A stretch of 8,422 nucleotides of DNA from Treponema sp. (GCA_024691265.1 JAILNT010000271.1:1-8422), one strand, 5' to 3'; positions 1-6,709 are shown, numbered from the stretch's first letter. Notes: generated by a model from the letters alone, not told the origin. Numbers and translations are program-made.

Positions 1-495
1 TAATTTTCTTGAAAGTTCACTACCAAGCAAAATAGAATTAGGACTAGAAAGGTCAAAAGAGCCACTATAAACAGATAGCTGTTCCTTAAAACCTAAATCC
101 ATATCCAATACATTTTTAGGCAATGCCCTTACCACAGCAGCACTTTGACGACCTCTACGCCCAACCATAAGACTTTGAGCTTCGTAAAAAGGTACAACGG
201 AAGAAATAGAAGGCTCATCTTTACAGAAAGACAAAAATTCATTTTCATTTTCTAAATCAGAAACCCTTAAATGATAAGAACTTATTTCCATAATAGCTTC
301 TATAAAGCCCATCTGGAAACCATTCATAACACTTAGAGTGACAATCAATGTCATAACACCAAAAAAAATACCAAGAGAAGCTAAAAACGAAGTAACAGCA
401 GAACGCCCTTTTCTATCAACTCTGGAAAATCTTTTCGAAACAAAATAAATCCAGTTAAAATCAATTCGTTTTTTTATATTTTTTTTGCAGCTCAA
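1..495 (-). CDS. LolC/LolE-family lipoprotein-releasing ABC transporter permease, N-terminal part (3' end off window)
   Basis: I translated this from the reverse strand. 165 codons are open to the window edge. The protein starts with a basic, Lys-rich cytoplasmic segment, then a FtsX/LolE-type first transmembrane helix at about residues 34-56, followed directly by SVMNGFQ (55-61). That motif is a hallmark of LolC/LolE permeases, which with the LolD ATPase extract lipoproteins from the inner membrane. The start of the large periplasmic domain follows. The chosen start is TTG at 495-493: it sits 6 bases after an AAGGAG ribosome binding site and overlaps the upstream stop as TTGA. No ATG lies in the right place, since the first in-frame ATG is already inside the membrane helix. 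Whether it is LolC or LolE cannot be decided from this part, and the LolD gene may lie further left. Confidence 0.88.
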   Translation of the reverse strand, partial: MSCKKNIKKRIDFNWIYFVSKRFSRVDRKGRSAVTSFLASLGIFFGVMTLIVTLSVMNGFQMGFIEAIMEISSYHLRVSDLENENEFLSFCKDEPSISSVVPFYEAQSLMVGRRGRQSAAVVRALPKNVLDMDLGFKEQLSVYSGSFDLSSPNSILLGSELSRKL

Positions 496-510
496 AGCTT
501 TCTCCTTCTA
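489..510 (-). promoter_or_regulatory. Ribosome binding site and TTGA stop/start overlap deciding a TTG start
   Basis: The last codons of the upstream gene (Arg-Arg-Lys-Leu-stop) read AGA AGG AGA AAG CTT TGA. They contain a strong AAGGAG Shine-Dalgarno sequence 6 bases before TTG at 495. The TTG and the TGA share bases, so a terminating ribosome sits at the next start. This supports translational coupling of the permease to its upstream neighbour and the non-ATG start. Confidence 0.75.
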
Positions 511-1601
511 ATCTCTTTATTTTTAATAAATACACGTTCTAAAACTTTTCTTCCATGTTCATAACTAACCAATACACGGTAATCACCGTCAAAATAGGTA
601 GTAACAAAATAATTATCTTCAGATTTATATTCAGTTTTCATTCTTAATACATCATTTTCATAGAAGTATAAATCAGGTAAAGAACACAATTCTGTATATA
701 CATAAACATTTTTATCAACATTAGTTATATCACCGTTTTCAGAATATTCAGTTGTTTCTTCACGTCTAAGACGATTTTCATCATCATATTTATAAGTATA
801 ACTTGCTTTTTTTAATTTCGTATTTATATTCTCTTTATTTTCATCTTCCAATAAAGTATAAAGAATTTTTTTATCACAAAGGCCTTTTGCATTATAAAAA
901 TATTCGATTATTTCATTTGAAGAGACTTTATATTCAGAGATTTTATCAGCTACAGTGCTTTCGTCTGAAGCATAATTATAAGAAACAATAAGAGATATAT
1001 CTGCTATACTAGATTTATTTTTAGGCAGCGACCAGATAGTTTTTTTAGATAATCGCATAAAATCATCATATACAGTCTGAACAAGACTGTCAGAATTTGA
1101 ATAAACTAAAGTCTTTCTACCAAAAATATCTTTTTGAACAGAAAAATCTTCTTCCCCTATCCAATCAGTAATGAGAAGACCTTTTACATCTGTAAAGACT
1201 TTAGAAAAATCAACACCCTCTTTCAAACTTTCCTGTATAGCATCTTCAAAAATCTCCACACCTTCAGAATTTTCAAATTGCAAATCAGAAGAAACATCAG
1301 AAAGAGAATCTAAATCAACATTCAAAACAGTTTCATCAAACGGATAAAAATAAGCACGCATAGAGCTTATAGACATTGTTGAGGCATTAAAAACTGGTTG
1401 ATTTAAAATATCATATAGACAAGTATATTTTTCTATAAAGAAATTGCTATTTTTCGATATAGAAATCTTAGAATAAAAATTCTGGATTAAAAGGAGCCTT
1501 CGCTCATCATCAATTTTATTTGACTCTGAAAAGACTTTCTGTCCTGCAAAAAAGAAGGACAGAAACAGCATCAGGAAAATCTTTTCTATTTTAGAATACA
1601 T
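492..1601 (-). CDS. Exported protein of unknown function with YD-like repeats
   Basis: A 369-residue protein that I do not recognise by name. Residues 1-25 form a signal peptide: a Lys-containing start, a Phe/Leu-rich core and a likely signal peptidase I site near VFS-ES. There is no lipobox cysteine, so it is probably periplasmic or outer-membrane associated. The C-terminal half (about 230-355) holds loosely repeated aromatic beta-strand units of the type YxYDxxxRLxxxxxY, YFYNAKGL, YFYENDVLRMKTEY and YFDGDYRVLVSY. These resemble YD/RHS-like or MORN-like beta-hairpin repeats, and that resemblance is inference. It begins 18 bases after the ftsY stop with no clear Shine-Dalgarno sequence and ends overlapping the LolC/E-type permease by 4 bases. 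Co-transcription with a lipoprotein-export permease hints at an envelope role but does not prove one. Confidence 0.8.
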   Translation of the reverse strand: MYSKIEKIFLMLFLSFFFAGQKVFSESNKIDDERRLLLIQNFYSKISISKNSNFFIEKYTCLYDILNQPVFNASTMSISSMRAYFYPFDETVLNVDLDSLSDVSSDLQFENSEGVEIFEDAIQESLKEGVDFSKVFTDVKGLLITDWIGEEDFSVQKDIFGRKTLVYSNSDSLVQTVYDDFMRLSKKTIWSLPKNKSSIADISLIVSYNYASDESTVADKISEYKVSSNEIIEYFYNAKGLCDKKILYTLLEDENKENINTKLKKASYTYKYDDENRLRREETTEYSENGDITNVDKNVYVYTELCSLPDLYFYENDVLRMKTEYKSEDNYFVTTYFDGDYRVLVSYEHGRKVLERVFIKNKEIRRRKL

Positions 1602-1619
1602 TTATAAATCTGTTCAGTC

Positions 1620-2498
1620 TTACTCCAGACCGAGAAATTCATTAATATATTTATCCGGATTAAAAATCTGAATATCTTTATAGCCTTCTCCTGTACAAAC
1701 AAAAGCTACAGGCAAGCCTAATTCTTTACCAACAGAAATTGCAATACCACCCTTAGCAGCAGAATCATACTTTGTCATAACAACAGCATCAACACCTACA
1801 GCCTCATGAAAAACTTCAGCCTGACGCAAAGCATTTTGACCTGTAGTACAATCTATAACAAGAATCTTCTTGTAACAGCCTTCAGATGCTTTTTGAGAAG
1901 CAACTCTATCTATCTTCTGCAGCTCTCTTACAAGATTTTCTTTATTATGCAAACGACCAGCAGTATCAGCAAGCACAAGTCCGCCACCTTTAGATGCAAC
2001 ACTTTCAGCGGCATCAAAAACAACAGCACTAGGATCTGCACCATCTTGATGAGAAACAACCCTTATACCGAGTCTTTCTCCATGAATCTGAAGCTGGTCT
2101 ATAGCAGCCGCCCTGAATGTATCTGAAGCTGCCATTATTGTATTTGCAAAAGACGCATCATTATAATATTTTGCCATCTTGGCTACAGAAGTAGTTTTTC
2201 CAACTCCATTAACGCCTAAAACAAGATATACATTTACTTTACCTGCTACAGGCTCTAGAGAAACAGACTTCACAAAAGGTCTTAACTCTTTTCCAAGCAA
2301 AGATAAAATCTCATCTCTATCGTCAATATTCTTTTCCTTACAAAGCTTTTCCAGCTTATCAATCATTTCAAAAGCTGTTTTTGCACCTATATCGCCCTCT
2401 ATAAGAGCATCAGTTAATTCTTCAAAAAATTCGGTATCAATTTTTTTATGAAAACCAAAAAGTTTTTTTATTTTATCAGCGAATGATATCTTTGCCAT
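1620..2498 (-). CDS. ftsY: Signal recognition particle receptor FtsY
   Basis: FtsY is the membrane-bound GTPase that docks SRP-ribosome-nascent chain complexes at the translocon. With the start at 2498 it has 292 residues. Motifs in order: an N-domain four-helix bundle (about 1-85), G1 P-loop GVNGVGKTT (95-103), the FtsY/Ffh-specific DTFRAAA (126-132), G3 DTAGRL (178-183), G4 TKYD (242-245) followed by AAKGG, and the closing CTGEG (268-272). The basic amphipathic N-terminus (MAKISFADKIKKLFGF) is the likely membrane-targeting helix; the long acidic A domain of E. coli FtsY is absent, as in many bacteria. I chose ATG 2498 because GGAG lies 6 bases upstream and this is the family-typical N-terminus; in-frame ATGs at 2510 and 2528 are less likely. 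The start lies 23 bases inside the upstream PEGA gene. Confidence 0.97.
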   Translation of the reverse strand: MAKISFADKIKKLFGFHKKIDTEFFEELTDALIEGDIGAKTAFEMIDKLEKLCKEKNIDDRDEILSLLGKELRPFVKSVSLEPVAGKVNVYLVLGVNGVGKTTSVAKMAKYYNDASFANTIMAASDTFRAAAIDQLQIHGERLGIRVVSHQDGADPSAVVFDAAESVASKGGGLVLADTAGRLHNKENLVRELQKIDRVASQKASEGCYKKILVIDCTTGQNALRQAEVFHEAVGVDAVVMTKYDSAAKGGIAISVGKELGLPVAFVCTGEGYKDIQIFNPDKYINEFLGLE

Positions 2499-4200
2499 CT
2501 TCAACTCCATCAATCGTTTCAGTTTCAATAGTTTCTATTTTAGAATCAATAATATTCTCTTTCAAAATCTTATTATAAGAAAGCTTTTTTACAGCAGGTG
2601 GAACAACTTTATTTGCAGTTTTCAAATATCGGAACAACTGCACTGCAAAATTTATTCCAAATGCAACAGAAATACCCATTGCACAAAAAGTTCTATTACG
2701 CCATTCATTCACTTCATTCTTATCAGATGTATAACCAAGTTCATAACTATTCTTCGCAGAATAAAATTTTCCATACGAATAAAAACTAAAGGGTAATGAA
2801 AGCATTAATAGCGTGTAACCAGTATACATTCTTCTTCTACTTTTATCAATCAATGCAGCTAAATCTTCAGACTTAGCATCCACAAGCAAATAATTACCAT
2901 CTCCAATATATTTTTTAGGAATATAAAAATAAGACGGCAAACTACTTTTTTCTTCTGTAACAGTTCCATCGTCTGATTTTACATAACTATAGAATTGTCC
3001 TATCATATTATTTCCATCAATAGCAACAGAAACAAACTCTCCTTTATTAGAAATATCTCCGGCATAAACAGAATTTATATAAAACACACCAAAATCAGAA
3101 ACAGATTTTTTTAACCCTAGCTTCAGATTTCCAAGTTTCTTTTCAACCATATTTACAGTTACGTGGAAAACATTCTTGTCAATAAAATTATAAGTAAAAC
3201 TTTCTGTATTAAAATTTTCTGCCTCAATACTTATATTATGAATACCAGCATCAACAAGAATACTTTCCGGGGCATTCGTATAAACAATGTCATCAACCGT
3301 TATTTTGGTCTCCACATCTTCAGGCATTACATCAAAAATTAATTTAACAGGAAAAGTATTAGCAAGTTTTGGAGTAAGAGAGCGGGCAAGACTTCTAGCA
3401 ATCTGTAAACTTTCAGAAGCAAGTCCTACTTCCATAACACTTCCTAAAGACAAAGCTAAAGGATATACATATAATTCAGCAGTAACTGCAATATATTCAC
3501 CATAAGCTATTATAGAACCCGTTAAAAGACCGTTTATATTAGAGCTTGTAACAGCCTTATTAAAATCATAACTTGTATAAATATTATCACTTCCGGACTT
3601 TTTCACATTAGCATCAAAAAGAGCTGTTGAATCATCTTTATACAAAGATATAATCTCATAAGATTCTTTAGTTTTTTTACTTACTGCTTTCTTATTAGAA
3701 GAGACTTTACTTTCATCAACATTTGCATCATCAAAGTTTTTATCTTTCTCAAATTCCTGTTCTAACTTTCTCGTTTCTTCAATATTAGCATCAATTTTTT
3801 TCTGAACTTCATTTATTACTTTTTCCTGCTCAGCAATATATTTTTTTAATTTAGAAGCAGATTCATATTTCAAAACAAGGGCATCTCTTGTTTTTATTTC
3901 CTTAGAAAGCTGCAAAAACAAACTTAATCTTTCAGTTTGTAATTCTGAAAGCTTTCTGTTAAGAGTCTCCTGATTAGGAATAACCCTCTTGAGCCCTGCA
4001 GAAATCTGTTCCAATATAAGCTGTGGAATTATACTTGAAATATTCTCACTTTCTGAATTAGAAAATGCCGACTGCTTATAAGAAAATTTTTCAGCAGCCA
4101 GCACCCAGGAAGAATTGCTTGTCTCTGCAATTACCGTAAAAGGAATTACAAAAAACAAGCAAATTAGAATAACAGCATTTTTAATGCAATTAAATCTCAT
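2476..4200 (-). CDS. Exported coiled-coil, PEGA-domain protein with two C-terminal membrane segments
   Basis: A 574-residue protein from ATG 4200. Residues 1-25 are a signal peptide ending near VIA-ET. Residues about 75-155 are a Lys/Glu/Leu-rich coiled coil, then a charged Lys/Ser linker. Residues about 225-285 (GSIIAYGEYIAVTAELYVYP, then a helix rich in Ala/Arg/Leu) resemble the TolB-like or FlgT-like domains seen in spirochaete envelope proteins. Residues about 285-353 fit a PEGA beta domain: VKLIFDVMPEDVETKITVDD, then PESILVDAGIHNISIEAENF. Two hydrophobic segments (about 460-477 and 505-524) suggest C-terminal membrane anchoring. No enzyme motif is visible. The start is uncertain: ATG 4200 has GGGAG 15 bases upstream, ATG 4212 has it 3 bases upstream; both keep the signal peptide. 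It overlaps prfB by 11 bases and ftsY by 23, so translation is probably coupled. Confidence 0.8.
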   Translation of the reverse strand: MRFNCIKNAVILICLFFVIPFTVIAETSNSSWVLAAEKFSYKQSAFSNSESENISSIIPQLILEQISAGLKRVIPNQETLNRKLSELQTERLSLFLQLSKEIKTRDALVLKYESASKLKKYIAEQEKVINEVQKKIDANIEETRKLEQEFEKDKNFDDANVDESKVSSNKKAVSKKTKESYEIISLYKDDSTALFDANVKKSGSDNIYTSYDFNKAVTSSNINGLLTGSIIAYGEYIAVTAELYVYPLALSLGSVMEVGLASESLQIARSLARSLTPKLANTFPVKLIFDVMPEDVETKITVDDIVYTNAPESILVDAGIHNISIEAENFNTESFTYNFIDKNVFHVTVNMVEKKLGNLKLGLKKSVSDFGVFYINSVYAGDISNKGEFVSVAIDGNNMIGQFYSYVKSDDGTVTEEKSSLPSYFYIPKKYIGDGNYLLVDAKSEDLAALIDKSRRRMYTGYTLLMLSLPFSFYSYGKFYSAKNSYELGYTSDKNEVNEWRNRTFCAMGISVAFGINFAVQLFRYLKTANKVVPPAVKKLSYNKILKENIIDSKIETIETETIDGVEDGKDIIR

Positions 4201-5324
4201 CTTCGCTATCATCATCTCCCATAGGAAGACCTTTCCACTGAGCAGAAAGGAAAGCATCTAAAAAGCCGTCTATATCTCCGTCCATTACGCCCTGGATATT
4301 ACCAACGCTAAACTTTGTACGATGGTCTTTTACCATAGTGTAAGGCTGGAAAACATAAGAACGAATCTGACTACCAAAAGAAATATCTTTTTTCTCAGCT
4401 GCAAATTTCATATTCTCTTTTTCTTTCTGTTCCCTATAGTATTCATAAAGACGAGAACGTAAAATACTCATAGCAGTAGCTCTGTTCATCAACTGGCTTC
4501 TTTCACTGTCACAAGCAACAACAATACCTGTAGGTAAATGAGTAAAGCGAACAGCAGAATCTGTTTTGTTAACATGCTGTCCCCCCTTTCCTCCTGAACG
4601 ATAAGTATCAACCCTCAAATCTTTAGGGTCAATTTTAACCTCGATACTATCATCAAGCACAGGGAATACATAAACAGAAGCAAAAGAAGTATGACGGCGA
4701 GCATTAGCATCAAAAGGGCTTATTCTAACCAAACGATGAACACCAGCTTCACCCTTCAAATAGCCATAAACATAAGGACCTGAAATTTTAAGGCTGATAG
4801 ACTTTATACCGCCTTCAGCTTCTTCCTGGTCAATTACTTCAAGCTTATAACCATGGCGTTCTGCCCATCTTTGATACATTCTGCTAAGCATAAAAGCCCA
4901 GTCACAAGCTTCTGTACCACCGGCACCTGCATGAACAGAAAGAAATGCATCATTTTTATCAACTTCACCACTCAAAAGATTAAGAATACTCTCATGGTCA
5001 AATTTAGCTTTAGCAGCATCATAAAGTTCCTGAACTTCTGATTCTACGCTCTGGTCATTTTCTTCAATACCTAAATCGCATAAAGCTTCAACGTCACCAA
5101 TTTCCTTAATCAGTTCACGCCAAGGCTCTACTCTACCTTTAAGCATTTTTATTTCATTCATTACTTTTGTGGCTTTATCATTATCATTCCAAAAGCCATC
5201 AGCTGTAGTTAAAGCTTCTTTTTCGGCAATCTTAGCATCTATAGACTCAGGGTCAAAGACGCCCCCAAACATTCATTATATCTTCCTTTAATGAAGCGAT
5301 AGAAACCTTTAAATCCTCAAGCAT
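4190..5324 (-). CDS. prfB: Peptide chain release factor 2, expressed by programmed +1 frameshift
   Basis: RF2 releases finished proteins at UGA and UAA stops. The gene is complement(4190-5254 joined to 5256-5324): 23 codons starting at ATG 5324 (MLEDLKVSIASLKED...GRL), an in-frame TGA at 5255-5253, then 354 codons in the +1 frame starting DPESIDAKI. The total of 377 residues compares with about 365 in E. coli. Diagnostic residues are the UGA/UAA-reading tripeptide SPF (about 202-204) and the catalytic GGQ (about 247-249) in RSGGKGGQHVN. The C-terminus has an acidic DDDSEDEI tail. ATG 5324 has GAGGTG 6 bases upstream. Reading from ATG 5272 gives a 360-residue product lacking the conserved N-terminal helix and is probably not the native start. 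The in-frame UGA makes RF2 synthesis self-limiting: scarce RF2 leaves the stop unread and favours frameshifting. Confidence 0.96.
5252..5266 (-). promoter_or_regulatory. prfB programmed +1 frameshift signal
   Basis: The reverse strand reads GGGGG CGT CTT TGA C. This is the canonical RF2 recoding site: a Shine-Dalgarno-like G run (5266-5262) exactly three bases before the slippery CTT codon (5258-5256), followed by TGA C (5255-5252). It matches the E. coli arrangement AGGGGG TAT CTT TGA C in spacing and slip codon. The peptidyl-tRNA slips from CUU to UUU, skipping T5255 and continuing with GAC (Asp). Confidence 0.95.
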
Positions 5325-5360
5325 AAAAAACACCTCGATATAATAATTTACAAAAAAATC
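5325..5360 (-). promoter_or_regulatory. Possible prfB promoter and ribosome binding site
   Basis: In the 69-base gap before prfB, the reverse strand has TATTATAT about 20 bases before the start codon as a possible -10, and a clear GAGGTG ribosome binding site 6 bases before ATG 5324. No good -35 box is seen and the gap is extremely AT-rich, so the promoter part is weak; the ribosome binding site is well supported. No hairpin terminator is visible after the Cas2-like gene, so read-through is plausible. Confidence 0.35.
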
Positions 5361-5393
5361 TAAATAAAGGCTAAAAAAATAAAAATAATAAAA

Positions 5394-5684
5394 TCATGAG
5401 CCTGAATTTAGAGAAGAAGCCAAAACACATTTTTTCCATTTCTTGTGTCTCAACTCTGTAATAACAAATTTATCCTGAATAGGATACTGATATAATCTTA
5501 CACAATCATAACTATCTGTAACTCCATCTATTTTTCGCTTGAGTTCTGTTAGCTGATTTTTAGATATATTCAGACATTCCCAACAGGCTCTTTGAACTTT
5601 ATGAAATCCAAAACTTGATAAAATAGACGAAAGTTCTTTAGCAGATTCAGCTCCACTTGGATCAAGAACAACCGACACAAACAT
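5394..5684 (-). CDS. Small Cas2-like (ferredoxin-fold) protein, orphan
   Basis: A 96-residue protein whose pattern matches the Cas2 family: beta-1 MFVSVVLD ending in Asp8, the position of the Cas2 metal-binding aspartate; helix 1 about 12-26; GFHKVQRACWEC (26-37), aligning with the Cas2 pattern G(F)xxVQxSVFEx; helix 2 NQLTELKRKI (43-52); and beta strand DCVRLYQYP (60-68). Cas2 proteins are homodimers that hold Cas1 in the spacer-integration complex, and VapD toxins share the fold. Here there is no Cas1, effector or repeat array in the window, so a CRISPR role is doubtful. ATG 5684 is the only reasonable start because an in-frame stop lies a few codons upstream; it has no Shine-Dalgarno sequence and may be leaderless. 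It ends 69 bases before prfB and may be co-transcribed with it. The fold call is made by eye. Confidence 0.7.
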   Translation of the reverse strand: MFVSVVLDPSGAESAKELSSILSSFGFHKVQRACWECLNISKNQLTELKRKIDGVTDSYDCVRLYQYPIQDKFVITELRHKKWKKCVLASSLNSGS

Positions 5685-5691
5685 GTCTTTT

Positions 5692-5720
5692 AGAATATGT
5701 CAAACTTATCCTTTATTCAA
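5692..5720 (-). promoter_or_regulatory. Candidate promoter of the Cas2-like gene (leftward)
   Basis: On the reverse strand, TTGAAT (5720-5715), a 17-base spacer, and TATTCT (5697-5692) fit a sigma-70-type promoter with 4 of 6 matches in each box. Transcription would start about 7 bases after the -10, at or next to ATG 5684, giving a leaderless or nearly leaderless mRNA. This fits the absence of a Shine-Dalgarno sequence. In AT-rich DNA such matches also arise by chance. Confidence 0.45.
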
Positions 5721-5734
5721 GTGCTTGAAAAAAG
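5711..5734. repeat. Inverted repeat in the divergent intergenic region
   Basis: CTTTATTCAAG (5711-5721) and CTTGAAAAAAG (5724-5734) are inverted copies with 10 of 11 bases paired around a TG centre; the inner 6 base pairs TTCAAG/CTTGAA are perfect. The arms contain the candidate -35 elements of both divergent promoters. It could be an operator for a dimeric regulator or simply a by-product of two TTGAA boxes back to back. No hairpin terminator function is expected because neither gene ends here. Confidence 0.6.
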
Positions 5735-5753
5735 AAGAATTTTGAAGCATTAT
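5725..5753 (+). promoter_or_regulatory. Candidate promoter of the FN3/TPR gene (rightward)
   Basis: TTGAAA (5725-5730), a 17-base spacer, and CATTAT (5748-5753) fit a sigma-70-type promoter. The predicted start of transcription, about 5760, lies only about 2 bases before ATG 5762. That gene has no Shine-Dalgarno sequence, which agrees with a leaderless transcript. The -10 box is weak (4 of 6). Confidence 0.45.
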
Positions 5754-5761
5754 TAGTAGAT

Positions 5762-6709
5762 ATGGAAATAAAAGTAAAAGCTTTTCTACTAATTTTTCTA
5801 ATATCTCTAAACATTCTCACTTTCTCCTTCGCTGAAAATAGTAGCACAAACGAAAGTAGACCTGTTATAACAAATATAGAAGTAAAAGCTGTTTCTTCAA
5901 CAGAAATATTATTAAACTGGACATTCGATTCAAATAATAGCACTGCAAAAGAAATATATGTATACAGAAAAACAGAAGCTTTTACCTCCTCAAAATCACT
6001 AGAAAATCTTTCACCTATAGCAATATTACCTTTATCAGAAAATCATTACAAAGATAAAGTCAATGACTATAAAAATTATTACTATGCAGTTATCATACAG
6101 ACAACAGAAAACACTCCATACAATGTAATTTTACCTTCTGTAAATACAAATACAAAAGGTGTTTCCGTTAGTCTTCCTACAATACCTTTAAAAATAGGTG
6201 AAAAAGAGCAACTAGAAGAAAAAAATTATAAAAATGGCGAATTAAGAAGCCAGCCTCTGCCATACTTATCTGATGAAACTTTAGAAACAAGATATAAAAA
6301 AAGCACTAGCATTTCAGTTTCAGAAGAGACAAGCAATCTTGAAAATAAATCAAACAATATCCCTGCAGAATACATAACAGAAGCTTATATCTTTGATGAA
6401 GACAAAACATCTCCAGCTTCAGGAGATTCCTATCTTTTATATTCTACACTTGAAAAAACTTTCATGAAAAAAAATTATAAAAAAGCAATTTCAGATTTAG
6501 AAAGATTTTTAAATGTAAACAGGTCATTAGAAACAACTGACAGAGCATATTTTTACCTAGGAGAATGTCATTACTTCATGGGAAATTATAAGACATCTCT
6601 ATCCTGCTTTTTAAAAGTTGAAGATAAATACCCAATTCTATGTAAAAGATGGATAACTTCCGTATTATCCCTTTACAATATACCAGAACAAACAGGTTCT
6701 AATGAATAA
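5762..6709 (+). CDS. Exported protein with an FN3-like domain and C-terminal TPR repeats
   Basis: A 315-residue protein. Residues 1-24 form a signal peptide (KVKAFLLIFLISLNILTFSFA, cleaved before EN), which also supports ATG 5762 as the start despite the lack of a ribosome binding site. Residues about 34-115 look like a fibronectin type III domain: PVITNIEVKAVSSTEILLNW, then VYRK, then a YKDK...YYYAVI strand pair. Residues 116-220 are a Ser/Thr/Lys/Glu-rich linker. Residues about 224-293 carry two TPR units (LEKTFMKKNYKKAISDLERF and RAYFYLGECHYFMGNYKTSL), which normally bind protein partners. No catalytic motif is seen, so a scaffold or adaptor role in the periplasm is inference. It overlaps the CapA-type gene by 8 bases (TAATGAATAA) and is probably first in a three-gene operon. 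Confidence 0.8.
   Translation: MEIKVKAFLLIFLISLNILTFSFAENSSTNESRPVITNIEVKAVSSTEILLNWTFDSNNSTAKEIYVYRKTEAFTSSKSLENLSPIAILPLSENHYKDKVNDYKNYYYAVIIQTTENTPYNVILPSVNTNTKGVSVSLPTIPLKIGEKEQLEEKNYKNGELRSQPLPYLSDETLETRYKKSTSISVSEETSNLENKSNNIPAEYITEAYIFDEDKTSPASGDSYLLYSTLEKTFMKKNYKKAISDLERFLNVNRSLETTDRAYFYLGECHYFMGNYKTSLSCFLKVEDKYPILCKRWITSVLSLYNIPEQTGSNE

Noticed and set aside
456..486. A8-TAT-A7 run near the start of the LolC/E-type gene as a possible slippage site
   Set aside because: The frame is open and sensible through it (Lys-Lys-Asn-Ile-Lys-Lys), and similar runs occur elsewhere in this AT-rich window, so nothing needs slippage to explain it.
803..991. Short plus-strand open frame inside the unknown exported gene
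   Set aside because: Antisense shadow in AT-rich DNA with a low-complexity composition and no ribosome binding site; the same applies to the frames at 1806-2126, 2179-2451, 2598-2789, 3287-3505 and 4853-5041.
5255..5272. ATG 5272 as the prfB start (MFGGVFDPES)
   Set aside because: The TTT GAC there belongs to the CTT TGA C frameshift site; the upstream 23-codon frame has a good ribosome binding site and an RF2-like N-terminus, so 5272 is most likely an artefact of ignoring recoding.
5325..5393. Terminator or riboswitch between the Cas2-like gene and prfB
   Set aside because: The gap is nearly all A/T with no stem of useful length, so neither is supported.
5394..5684. A CRISPR-Cas locus
   Set aside because: No direct repeats with spacers and no other cas gene are visible in the window, only a Cas2-like fold.
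5713..5943. 76-codon open frame on the minus strand across the divergent spacer
   Set aside because: It lies antisense to the FN3/TPR signal peptide and across the candidate promoters, with no ribosome binding site or recognisable motif.
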